From NCBI GenBank assembly GCA_017420455.1, contig JAFOJB010000170.1, positions 1 through 19,576 on the forward strand: a DNA stretch of 19,576 nucleotides. Reading direction: 5' to 3'. Both the position numbers and the translations under genes were made by a program. Shown here piece after piece: positions 13,189 through 19,576 of the stretch (position 1 is its first letter; each line of letters begins with the position of its first letter). The DNA is from Blautia sp. Lineage in GTDB: Bacteria; Bacillota; Clostridia; Lachnospirales; Lachnospiraceae. The notes beneath the pieces were generated by a model. That model had not been told where the DNA came from and did no database searches. It saw only the letters and a list, made by a program, of their open reading frames with translations.

Positions 13189-13319
13189 GAGGACTTGTCT
13201 TCCCCAGCCTGAAACCCATTGAAAAAAGAGCGGATCTGTGGTAGCGTAAGAAGCGGGAGAGGACACATATCGGATAACACTCCGGAAAATTCCGGTGAGA
13301 GGATCAGGAGGTAGAGCAG

Positions 13320-14426
13320 ATGGATTTTGTACCCGCAAAGAAACTTGGGTTTGGTTTGATGAGGCTTCCCAGACTGGAAGACGGAACGATCGATGTGCCG
13401 CAGACCAGTCAGATGGTCGATTGCTTCATGGAGGCAGGCGGCACTTATTTTGACACGGCTTTCGCATATGAAGGCTCCGAAGAAGCAATACGGCAGGCAC
13501 TGGTGGAGAGGTATCCCAGAGAGACCTACACCTTAACGACAAAGCTGATCGCATTTGGTCCTGACAGGGACGAAAAATTCTCAAAGCAGGAGATCTATAC
13601 AAGCCTGGAGCGGACCGGAGCAGGTTATTTTGATTATTATCTTCTTCATGCGCTGCAGCGGAACAACTACAGAAATTACGAAGAGTACGGACTCTGGGAG
13701 TATGTGAAGGAGCTGAAGGAAAAAGGGCTGATCCGCCATTACGGCTTTTCCTTCCACGCGGATCCCATGCTTCTGGAGGAGCTCCTGAAAGCACATCCGG
13801 ATGTGGAATTTGTCCAGCTGCAGCTCAATTACGCAGACTGGGACAACCCGGGCGTAAAAGCCAGAGAGAACTGGGAGATCTGCAGGAAGTATGGAAAGCC
13901 TGTCATCGTGATGGAACCGGTAAAGGGCGGAATTCTTGCGGATCCGATCGATTCCGTAAAGGCCATCTTTGACCGGGAAGGAAATGCCTCCTGTTCCAGC
14001 TGGGCCGTCCGTTTTGCTGCCAGCCAGGAGGGCATCCTGACTGTGCTGAGCGGAATGAGCTCCCTGGCGCAGATGGAGGACAACATCAGCTATATGAAGG
14101 ACTTTATCCCCCTGAACGCTCACGAGATGGATGTGATCAGGGAAGCGCAGCAGGCCCTGAATGAGGATAAGTCGATCCCCTGTACCGCCTGCCATTACTG
14201 CACCAAAGGATGTCCTGAGGAAATCCCGATTCCGGAGATCTTCAACGTAGAAAACCGGAAAAAGGGCAGCCCGGAATTCCGCACTCTGCGGGAATACGCC
14301 ATTGTCACGCAGGACAGGGGAAAAGCCTGTGACTGTATTGCCTGCGGCCAGTGCGAGAATGCATGTCCACAGCATCTTCCGATCATCCAGCTGCTGGAAA
14401 AATGCTCGCAGAACTTTGACAAGTGA
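13320..14426 (+). CDS. Aldo/keto reductase with C-terminal ferredoxin-like domain
   Basis: Protein of 368 residues. The N-terminal TIM barrel carries the AKR tetrad D45, Y50, K75 and H110 (FDTAFAY, TTKL, LLHAL). The C-terminal part has two 4Fe-4S motifs: C288-x2-C291-x2-C294-x3-C298-P and C339-x2-C342-x2-C345-x3-C349-P. Oxidoreductases of this type are common in anaerobic Clostridia; substrate unknown. AGGAGG lies 8 bases before the ATG. The 131-base gap after eamA holds a CCGGAAAATTCCGG palindrome (13282-13295) but no convincing promoter, so co-transcription with eamA is possible. Ends at a clear terminator. Confidence 0.92.
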   Translation: MDFVPAKKLGFGLMRLPRLEDGTIDVPQTSQMVDCFMEAGGTYFDTAFAYEGSEEAIRQALVERYPRETYTLTTKLIAFGPDRDEKFSKQEIYTSLERTGAGYFDYYLLHALQRNNYRNYEEYGLWEYVKELKEKGLIRHYGFSFHADPMLLEELLKAHPDVEFVQLQLNYADWDNPGVKARENWEICRKYGKPVIVMEPVKGGILADPIDSVKAIFDREGNASCSSWAVRFAASQEGILTVLSGMSSLAQMEDNISYMKDFIPLNAHEMDVIREAQQALNEDKSIPCTACHYCTKGCPEEIPIPEIFNVENRKKGSPEFRTLREYAIVTQDRGKACDCIACGQCENACPQHLPIIQLLEKCSQNFDK

Positions 14427-14437
14427 TTTTCAGAAAG

Positions 14438-14489
14438 AAAGGCGCTTTACGCCGTTCCCGGGAATCCGGGGACGGCGCAGAGCGCCTTT
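14438..14489 (+). terminator. Terminator after the aldo/keto reductase gene
   Basis: Outer stem AAAGGCGCT (14438-14446) with AGCGCCTTT (14481-14489) and an inner stem GCCGTTCCCGG against CCGGGGACGGC. The T-run is short (TTTTCT). Confidence 0.7.
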
Positions 14490-14524
14490 TCTCCTTCAGA
14501 CTGTTTCTTTTACAGCAGCCGGGC

Positions 14525-15130
14525 TTAAGCCTTTAAAGCCAGGACCCACTCCTGCTGGTTCTGCTGATATCCCATTTTTTCCAGGTATGACTTATGTCCG
14601 TCGGAAAGCGGCTGGGCGAAGCGCAGCGTCCGGAAACCAAGTCCGGCCAGCTTCTGATACAGATAACCGCCCACAGAACAGTCACGGTAGGCCGGAGTCG
14701 TATATTCCAGCACAATATCAATGCAGTCCCTCTGCCGGTTCCCAAGCAAAAGTCCGATCGGGTTTCCTTCGCAGCATACAATATAGGCCAGCCCTGTTTC
14801 TCCGGATAATGCTTTCTCCACCTGCGGAAAATATACTTCGATATCCTTTTTGTAATACCTGAGGAAATACTGCACAAGAGTATCCTGCGGCGTTCCTTCC
14901 ACAAGCTCATAGGGCTTCTCTTTCCGCATAAGCTTTACCAGATTAAAGATATTGATCACAATCAGGCAGACATTCATAAGTGCAAGCGGCAGTGCTCCCA
15001 CGATAATGGCGTATACCATGGAAATCACACTTCCGATGGTGTTGATCACCCTCAGCTTTACAATGGAAGACATCAGCATGGAGACTACTACAAGTACCGA
15101 TCCGACATACCCTACTATTTCCAGAATCAT
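14525..15130 (-). CDS. YgjV-like membrane domain fused to GNAT acetyltransferase
   Basis: Protein of 201 residues. Start at 15130 (MILEIVGYVG) with AAGGAGGG upstream; the frame is open to 15169. Residues 1-66 match the YgjV inner-membrane family (SMLMSSIVKLRVINTIGSV, then YAIIVGALPLALMN), giving two or three membrane helices. Residues about 75-201 look like a GNAT fold: GLAYIVCCEGNPIGLLLG, LEYTTPAYRDCSVGGYLYQK in the acetyl-CoA loop region, and GHKSYLEKMGY near the end. The acceptor is unknown. The acetyl-CoA loop deviates from the usual R/QxxGxG/A (RDCSVGGYL), so activity is uncertain. Last gene of the sugar locus strand, 84 bases after the YesL gene with a GGGGA/TCCCC hairpin between. Confidence 0.8.
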   Translation of the reverse strand: MILEIVGYVGSVLVVVSMLMSSIVKLRVINTIGSVISMVYAIIVGALPLALMNVCLIVINIFNLVKLMRKEKPYELVEGTPQDTLVQYFLRYYKKDIEVYFPQVEKALSGETGLAYIVCCEGNPIGLLLGNRQRDCIDIVLEYTTPAYRDCSVGGYLYQKLAGLGFRTLRFAQPLSDGHKSYLEKMGYQQNQQEWVLALKA

Positions 15131-15214
15131 TTTTCTCCCTCCTTTTCCAGAACAGCGGCAGAAGGGCAAGGCAGTGGGGGACAGTCCCCTGCCGCCGCCC
15201 CCATGCCGCCATCG

Positions 15215-15817
15215 TCAGGGGCTGTACTTCTTAAATACATTCTCCAGCAGCGCTGTCATCAGCCAGGTTGATACCACCGGCATGACCGCGGCCAGAAACG
15301 GCATGATCCAGATGACCACCGCCGCAAACACAGCCAGCGCAAGCAGGCCGAAGCTCACCAGAAGATGCCGCACCATCAGGATGACTGCGTTTTTCAGGAT
15401 CTGCTTCAGAGAATTCTCGTAAACCGCAATCTGCGCGAACACCCAGATCCCGTACACGATCAGCAGCACCTGAAAGATGCGGATCAGCACATACATATTC
15501 CCGATCATGTGCCCGTTTTCCAGAAACACCTGGAGGATGCGCACGTCCGCTTCAAACACCAGAAGCACAGCCGACAGCACGGTGCCCACAACGAGCGCCT
15601 GCCGCCAGTTTTTTTTCACCGCTTCCAGAAAACCCGAAACAACATATCCCCGGTTATTCCTGAGATTCTTTTCCGCAACGGTGTACAGCGCCGTAAATGA
15701 CAGCCCTGCCGTGACGACCGGGATGCAGAAAAGAAGGAACAGCGTTCCGGAGATCAGGATACCCCACAGCTTCCGGAGCAGGGTCATGAACGGACCGTCA
15801 AAATCAAACAGCTTCAT
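15215..15817 (-). CDS. YesL-like (DUF624) membrane protein
   Basis: Protein of 200 residues, the normal YesL-family size. The opening FDFDGPFMTLLRKLWGIL and the segment FCIPVVTAGLSFTALYTVAE are typical. About five membrane helices. These proteins are found beside LplB/LplC-type sugar permeases (yes and lpl loci) in Firmicutes; a precise role is not established, and assistance to the transporter or its regulation has been proposed. It lies 42 bases after the deglycosidase alpha gene on the same strand and fits the permease genes further upstream. A GGTGA motif lies before the ATG. Confidence 0.88.
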   Translation of the reverse strand: MKLFDFDGPFMTLLRKLWGILISGTLFLLFCIPVVTAGLSFTALYTVAEKNLRNNRGYVVSGFLEAVKKNWRQALVVGTVLSAVLLVFEADVRILQVFLENGHMIGNMYVLIRIFQVLLIVYGIWVFAQIAVYENSLKQILKNAVILMVRHLLVSFGLLALAVFAAVVIWIMPFLAAVMPVVSTWLMTALLENVFKKYSP

Positions 15818-15859
15818 ATCATTTCACCGGTTTTCCGTTACAGCATCAGCCTTCTCAGA

Positions 15860-16918
15860 TCAGGCTTCTCCTGTCAGTCTTCTCAGCATCTCATGGTGCC
15901 TTCGTACCTGCTCGATCTCGGAGACGAGATTCTCCTCCCCCATATCCTGCTGGTCCCGCTGGCCTTCAAACTCAGAATTGATATACCCGTCATAGCCGTT
16001 TTCACGCAGGTATTTCATCGGAGTCTCGTAATCGATGCACTTGTCCTCATAACAGCCCGGCTTTCCGGGAATCTCCGTCATGTTGTAGAATTTCCCATGT
16101 ATACTGACGATGTACGGCAGCACGTCCAGAATATCCTCCGGCGCGCAGCAGGACTTATGCAGGGCAACCCTGTCGATCTGGTTCACCGGTATTCCATGTC
16201 CGGGGAATTTCTCATCGACCACATCGATCAGCTCATCATGTCCATATTCCGGCGCGTGTTCAAGAATCCAGTCTACTGCTTCGGGGTTCTTTGCATGCCT
16301 TTTTACATAGGCGATCGTGACCTCCGACGGCCGGTACTGGAAAATACCGAAATCCGGGACAAGCCCTACATAGGGGCTTTTCGTGCGCTCCCGCAGCTCG
16401 ATCATCTCATCCACGGCGCGGAAATTGATGCCGGCAGCCATGCCTTTCTTCGGCTGCACATAGTTTCCCGGCTTAATCGGCCATGGCGCGTGAATCTCTT
16501 TGCCGATGCGGATATCGTACTTTTCCGCCGTGGGGATGCACGCCTCGATCACATCGATCGGGACAAGCACCAGGCAGCGCACATTCTTAAAGCCCATCTT
16601 TGCCGCCAGACGGATGTCATTTTTCAGGTGCTCGGCAGCCTCTCCATGCGTCATCACATGATCCCGGAACTGATGGACGTCCAGATAAACATCCATCGTC
16701 ACGGCGTTCATATTGTAGCGGGCCATATAGCTCCGGAAATCGTACAGAAATTCCTCAGAAGGGAAGGGATAATGCGGGATCAGCTGCTGATTGATGATCT
16801 CGATGCCGTCCGTTCCAAGATTTTCCCGCACTTCACGGATCTGTCCCTTCCAGTCGAGCTGCCTGAAAAACTGTGTCTGCTGATAACTGTATAACGACAC
16901 GCCTCTCTTGATTGCCAT
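15860..16918 (-). CDS. C-glycoside deglycosidase alpha subunit (TIM-barrel isomerase-like)
   Basis: Protein of 352 residues of the xylose-isomerase-like/AP-endonuclease-2 TIM-barrel superfamily. Candidate metal ligands are in the expected order: E141 with H143 in GKEIHAP, D189 in VPDFG, H274 in SIHGKF, and E316 in NSEFEG. In described bacterial C-glycoside deglycosidases (DgpBC, DfgAB, CarBC type) a Mn-binding alpha subunit of this fold pairs with a small DUF6379 beta subunit, and the His of the EIH motif is, as I recall, the catalytic base. The enzyme cleaves the C-C bond of a 3-oxo-C-glycoside by elimination, so a separate oxidoreductase must first oxidise the sugar; none is seen here. The beta gene lies 18 bases upstream. 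It could instead be an ordinary sugar isomerase/epimerase, but the partner makes deglycosidase the better call. Confidence 0.8.
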   Translation of the reverse strand: MAIKRGVSLYSYQQTQFFRQLDWKGQIREVRENLGTDGIEIINQQLIPHYPFPSEEFLYDFRSYMARYNMNAVTMDVYLDVHQFRDHVMTHGEAAEHLKNDIRLAAKMGFKNVRCLVLVPIDVIEACIPTAEKYDIRIGKEIHAPWPIKPGNYVQPKKGMAAGINFRAVDEMIELRERTKSPYVGLVPDFGIFQYRPSEVTIAYVKRHAKNPEAVDWILEHAPEYGHDELIDVVDEKFPGHGIPVNQIDRVALHKSCCAPEDILDVLPYIVSIHGKFYNMTEIPGKPGCYEDKCIDYETPMKYLRENGYDGYINSEFEGQRDQQDMGEENLVSEIEQVRRHHEMLRRLTGEA

Positions 16919-16936
16919 CCTGTCTGCCCCCTTTCC

Positions 16937-17416
16937 TTATGCTCCGCATGTGCAGCCGCAGGTATCCTGCAGCTCCAGATCGAAATAACAGATCGTCTCC
17001 GTTTTCCCGGCGCCTGCGCCGCTGCCCGGAACAGGAGGATTCTTCACCCATTCCTCATCCCAGGGCATGTAACCATACTGGGCGAGAATGGACTGCTGCA
17101 GTCCAATGTGGTGCGTTCCCTTCTCAAGGCCGCCCTCTTTCTTCACATGGACGATCCCCTCGTCGTCATAGTCCCAGTGTTCCCACGCGCACCATTTCAG
17201 TTCTTCATAGGTGCGGGGAGCTTTTCCGTTGATCTCAAAGGTCTGAAGCTCCCTCGGATATTCTGTTCCGTCGCAGCTGATATAGTAGCCGTTATGCAGG
17301 GACAGAAAGCAGCCCCTGTAATCCGCGATCCGGACTGCAAACTGAAACCCGACCGCTTTGCCGTCAATATAATCATTTTTCAGACTGTCCTTCCGGATCA
17401 GATATTGATCAAACAT
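16937..17416 (-). CDS. C-glycoside deglycosidase beta subunit (DUF6379-like)
   Basis: Protein of 159 residues. The opening MFDQYLIRKDSLKN and the segments GKAVGFQFAVRIADYRG and FEINGKAPRTYEEL follow the pattern of the small beta subunits of C-glycoside deglycosidases, which form a beta-sandwich that caps the alpha-subunit active site. Ends in a cysteine-rich tail, CGCTCGA, that I do not know from the family. A GSGAGAG linker lies at about 131-137. AAAGGAG lies 10 bases before the ATG. It is 18 bases from the alpha gene, so they form one translational unit. Confidence 0.75.
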   Translation of the reverse strand: MFDQYLIRKDSLKNDYIDGKAVGFQFAVRIADYRGCFLSLHNGYYISCDGTEYPRELQTFEINGKAPRTYEELKWCAWEHWDYDDEGIVHVKKEGGLEKGTHHIGLQQSILAQYGYMPWDEEWVKNPPVPGSGAGAGKTETICYFDLELQDTCGCTCGA

Positions 17417-17442
17417 CGCTCGTCTGCTCCTTTCCTGTGAAT

Positions 17443-17468
17443 ATGGCGCGGGAATTCACCCGCGCCAT
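17443..17468 (-). terminator. GC-rich hairpin before the deglycosidase genes
   Basis: Perfect 10-bp stem ATGGCGCGGG (17443-17452) and CCCGCGCCAT (17459-17468) with a 6-base loop, 27 bases upstream of the beta start. No T-run, so perhaps an attenuator or mRNA-protecting hairpin. Confidence 0.5.
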
Positions 17469-17497
17469 GTTCCTGCCGCCAATCTGCAGCAGCTGTC

Positions 17498-17548
17498 AGG
17501 AACTGTCCATGAATACCCTTTACAAAAGGGTATTTGTGTACAGTTCCT
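17498..17548. repeat. 51-bp hairpin element E2 with MITE-type ends
   Basis: AGGAACTGT (17498-17506) and ACAGTTCCT (17540-17548) form outer pairing, five mismatched positions follow, then AATACCCTTT/AAAGGGTATT closes a hairpin. On the minus strand it begins AGGAACTGTACACAAATAC, matching the E1 end AGGCACTGTTCACAAATAA at 16 of 19 positions. It may be a collapsed member of the same family. It lies between the permease and deglycosidase genes. Confidence 0.65.
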
Positions 17549-17574
17549 TACGATTTTCAGAACCTCCGCAATGG

Positions 17575-18483
17575 TTACTCTTTTACACCGCCCATTGCAA
17601 TACCGGCAATAAATGCTTTCTGGAAGAACGGGTACGCGATCATGACAGGAATTACGCCGATCACTGCCATACACATACGGATCGAGTTGCCCGGCATCTT
17701 TGCGACCGCCGCTCCTGCCGCCGCCGTATTCGACATCGATGCAAGCGCGCTGATGTTGTCGATGATGCTCTTCAGAAGCTGCTGCAGTGAGTAAAGATTG
17801 GTATCACTGATATAATACAGACCGTTTGTCCAGTCGTTCCAGTACCCCAGCGCGACCATCAGTCCGATCGTGGCAAGTATCGGCAGGGAAAGCGGAAGGA
17901 CGATCCGGAAGTAGATCAGCAGCTCTCCGGCTCCGTCAATTTTGGCGGCCTCCACCAGTGCCGGGTGAATGTTGGACCTGAAGTTGTTCTTATACAGGAT
18001 GACGAAGAAACCATTCATGATGAGGGTCGGAAAAATCAGACCCCAGATCGTGTTCTTCACATGGAACATCTGCGTCCACATGATGTAGGACGGAACAATA
18101 CCGCCGTTAAACAGCATCGTAAAGAACACAAGGAAGGTCAGAAGCCCCGCCCTCTTGTAGTCCCTTCTCGACAGCACCCACGCGAGCATCGGGCCGATGA
18201 GCAGCGAAATACAGGTACCCACCACCGTGATCAGGATCGTAATGCCGTAGGACTTGAAAATCTTGACTGCGTTGGAACTCATCAGGTACTCATACGCATA
18301 CGTAGAAAACTTCCTGGGGATAAATGCATACCCTTCTCTGATCAGCGTGCTTTCATCCGTAAAGGACGAAGACACCAGCAGGATGAAAGGAAGGATGGCA
18401 CAGGCCGCGAAGATCGACAATATGATAATCACCAGTGCTTCAAAGTGCTTGTCCGACGAGCTTCTTACACTTGAATCTTCCAT
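17575..18483 (-). CDS. Carbohydrate ABC transporter permease, LplC/YtcP type
   Basis: Protein of 302 residues with six membrane helices. It carries the EAA loop that contacts the ATPase (EAAKIDGAGELLIYFRIVLP, about 178-197) and the family phrase MLFNGGIVPSYI. It belongs to the CUT1 importers that take up oligosaccharides or glycosides and use a shared ATPase (MsmX type) encoded elsewhere, which fits the lack of an ATPase gene here. AAGGAGG lies 9 bases upstream of the ATG. It follows the LplB-type partner by 19 bases. The substrate is probably the glycoside handled by the downstream deglycosidase. Confidence 0.92.
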   Translation of the reverse strand: MEDSSVRSSSDKHFEALVIIILSIFAACAILPFILLVSSSFTDESTLIREGYAFIPRKFSTYAYEYLMSSNAVKIFKSYGITILITVVGTCISLLIGPMLAWVLSRRDYKRAGLLTFLVFFTMLFNGGIVPSYIMWTQMFHVKNTIWGLIFPTLIMNGFFVILYKNNFRSNIHPALVEAAKIDGAGELLIYFRIVLPLSLPILATIGLMVALGYWNDWTNGLYYISDTNLYSLQQLLKSIIDNISALASMSNTAAAGAAVAKMPGNSIRMCMAVIGVIPVMIAYPFFQKAFIAGIAMGGVKE

Positions 18484-18502
18484 CTCTTATCCTCCTTTCC
18501 TT

Positions 18503-19480
18503 TTAGAACAGAGCATTCTCTTTGTCATGTCTTCGGACGATCATGTTGACGGCAAAGACCAGAATGAAGCCCACAACCGCCTGGTAGGTACTGGCTGCCG
18601 ACGAGACGGAGATATTGTTCATCGTCATGAGCATACGGTACACATAGGTATCGACGGTGTTGGTCACGTCATACAGCGCGCCCGAGTTAAGCGGTACCTG
18701 ATAGAAGAGGCCGAAATCCGAATAGAAGATACGGCCGACCTGAAGCATGGTAAGTGTGATGATCGTCGGCTTCAGAAGCGGCAGGGTGACATAGCGGAGC
18801 TGCTGCCATTTGCTGCAGCCGTCCACCTTGGAGGCTTCCAGGACACTCTTGTCGATCCCGACGATGGAACTGAGGAAAATGATTCCGTTGTAGCCGATCT
18901 GCTTCCAGATGTAAATGAACACCAGGATGAGCGGCCAGTACTTCTTTTCCGCGTAGAAGTTGATTGCATTGGCTTCACCCAGGAGATGATTCACAAGACC
19001 GGTTTCATTGCTCAGGAATGCATATACGATATACGCGATGATAACGTAGGAGATCAGCTGCGGCAGAAGAATGCTTGTCTGGTAGAACTTCTGCAGGAAC
19101 TTGCTGGTGACGCCGGCAAGACAGATACCGACGACCACACCGGTAAACACCCCAAGTATGATGAACACCAGATTGTAGAGCAGCGTATTTCTTGTGATGA
19201 TCCATGCGTTGCTGGTAAAGAAATTGCCGTTGCTCTGGAAGAGCATCTTGAAATTGTCGAAGCCGACCCAGGGACTGCGCAGAATACCCTTGCTGTAGTC
19301 GACCTTCTTGAAGGCAATCGCAATACCCACCATCGGAATATAGTTATTGATGATAAAATACAGCATACCCGGAACAGCCATGAAATCCAGCATGGAGATC
19401 GTTTTGTTCCTGTAGAGCGCCATCAGTGTTCTGATCAGGACGTAAAAACCAAGCACCACAAGGATCACATTGCCATACAT
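18503..19480 (-). CDS. Carbohydrate ABC transporter permease, LplB type
   Basis: Protein of 325 residues. The core from about residue 33 (FMAVPGMLYFIINNYIPMVG) is the normal LplB start, followed by AFKKVDYSKGI, TLLYNLVFIILG and the EAA loop EASKVDGCSKWQQLRYVTLP (215-234). The first 28 residues (MYGNVILVVLGFYVLIRTLM and a basic end) add one hydrophobic helix in front of the usual N-terminus. The ATG at 19480 has no good ribosome binding site; the frame is open upstream to a TAA at 19532-19534, and ATG codons at residues 20, 30 and 34 are alternatives. Pairs with the LplC-type permease to form the channel. No binding-protein gene is visible; it may lie off the right edge. Confidence 0.9.
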   Translation of the reverse strand: MYGNVILVVLGFYVLIRTLMALYRNKTISMLDFMAVPGMLYFIINNYIPMVGIAIAFKKVDYSKGILRSPWVGFDNFKMLFQSNGNFFTSNAWIITRNTLLYNLVFIILGVFTGVVVGICLAGVTSKFLQKFYQTSILLPQLISYVIIAYIVYAFLSNETGLVNHLLGEANAINFYAEKKYWPLILVFIYIWKQIGYNGIIFLSSIVGIDKSVLEASKVDGCSKWQQLRYVTLPLLKPTIITLTMLQVGRIFYSDFGLFYQVPLNSGALYDVTNTVDTYVYRMLMTMNNISVSSAASTYQAVVGFILVFAVNMIVRRHDKENALF

Positions 19481-19531
19481 GATGTGGACTTTCTTTGCTT
19501 TTCTGAGGGTGGTCGCGATTCCCGAACTCAG

Positions 19532-19576
19532 TTAGATGTTCAGAGCAACCACAACCAGGGAAGCGAGTGTGCCGAT
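19532..19576 (-). CDS. End of an upstream gene (partial), hydrophobic tail
   Basis: Fourteen codons ending in TAA at 19532-19534, reading IGTLASLVVVALNI. The tail is strongly hydrophobic, as at the end of a membrane protein. It is in the same frame as the LplB-type permease, so it may also be part of the same gene with an in-frame stop. Too short to assign. Confidence 0.3.
   Translation of the reverse strand: MGTLASLVVVALNI

Noticed and set aside
13581..14375. Minus-strand frame of 264 codons
   Set aside because: Antisense to the aldo/keto reductase with intact active site and Fe-S motifs.
15893..16894. Plus-strand frame of 333 codons
   Set aside because: Antisense to the deglycosidase alpha gene, which has conserved metal ligands and a ribosome binding site.

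Overview
The window looks like chromosomal DNA of a Gram-positive anaerobe of the Clostridia, most likely a gut Lachnospiraceae. The reasons are the medium GC content, strong AGGAGG-type ribosome binding sites before almost every gene, a YesL/LplB/LplC-type sugar locus, a ferredoxin-type aldo/keto reductase and small palindromic intergenic elements. This placement is inference from gene content; no rRNA is present.

Left part (1-8606). The window opens inside an RSH (RelA/SpoT-like) gene on the + strand, of which the end of the HD domain, a degenerate synthetase-like region and the TGS domain are visible. It converges on a four-gene minus-strand block, read from right to left: a BspA-type leucine-rich-repeat protein with an SSGES low-complexity linker (7056-8606), a 1,100-residue SNF2/DEAH helicase of the kind usually fused to a DNA methylase on mobile elements but here without one (3678-6992), a MoxR-type AAA+ ATPase (2298-3386), and a protein combining a putative HExxH metallopeptidase domain with a VWA/MIDAS domain (1084-2286). 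MoxR plus VWA is a known functional pair. Together with the helicase and the LRR protein it forms a candidate, possibly undescribed, NTP-dependent conflict or remodelling system. This is the main speculative finding. A 157-bp palindromic MITE-like element lies between the helicase and MoxR genes.

Middle part (8607-12255). A small orphan protein with a TTG start is followed by about 750 bases without a convincing gene, which hold a 45-bp direct repeat, several long hairpins, a 16-bp-stem terminator and half of a MITE related to the first one. Then come a small XRE regulator, the manganese exporter MntP with a clear promoter and a 19-bp palindrome in its leader, a separate 166-bp inverted-repeat element, and a frameshifted remnant of a uroporphyrinogen-decarboxylase-like protein. 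A TetR regulator and an EamA transporter are transcribed divergently from overlapping promoters with two related operator-like sites.

Right part (12256-19576). After the EamA transporter lies an aldo/keto reductase with two 4Fe-4S motifs and a terminator. The rest is a minus-strand carbohydrate locus: two LplB/LplC-type ABC permeases, then the beta (DUF6379-like) and alpha (TIM-barrel isomerase-like) subunits of a probable C-glycoside deglycosidase, a YesL-like membrane protein, and a YgjV-GNAT fusion. The permeases would import a glycoside or oligosaccharide, and the two-subunit enzyme would cleave a C-glycosidic bond, probably after oxidation of the sugar by an enzyme encoded elsewhere. A small hairpin element whose ends match the other MITEs sits between the permease and deglycosidase genes and may lower read-through.
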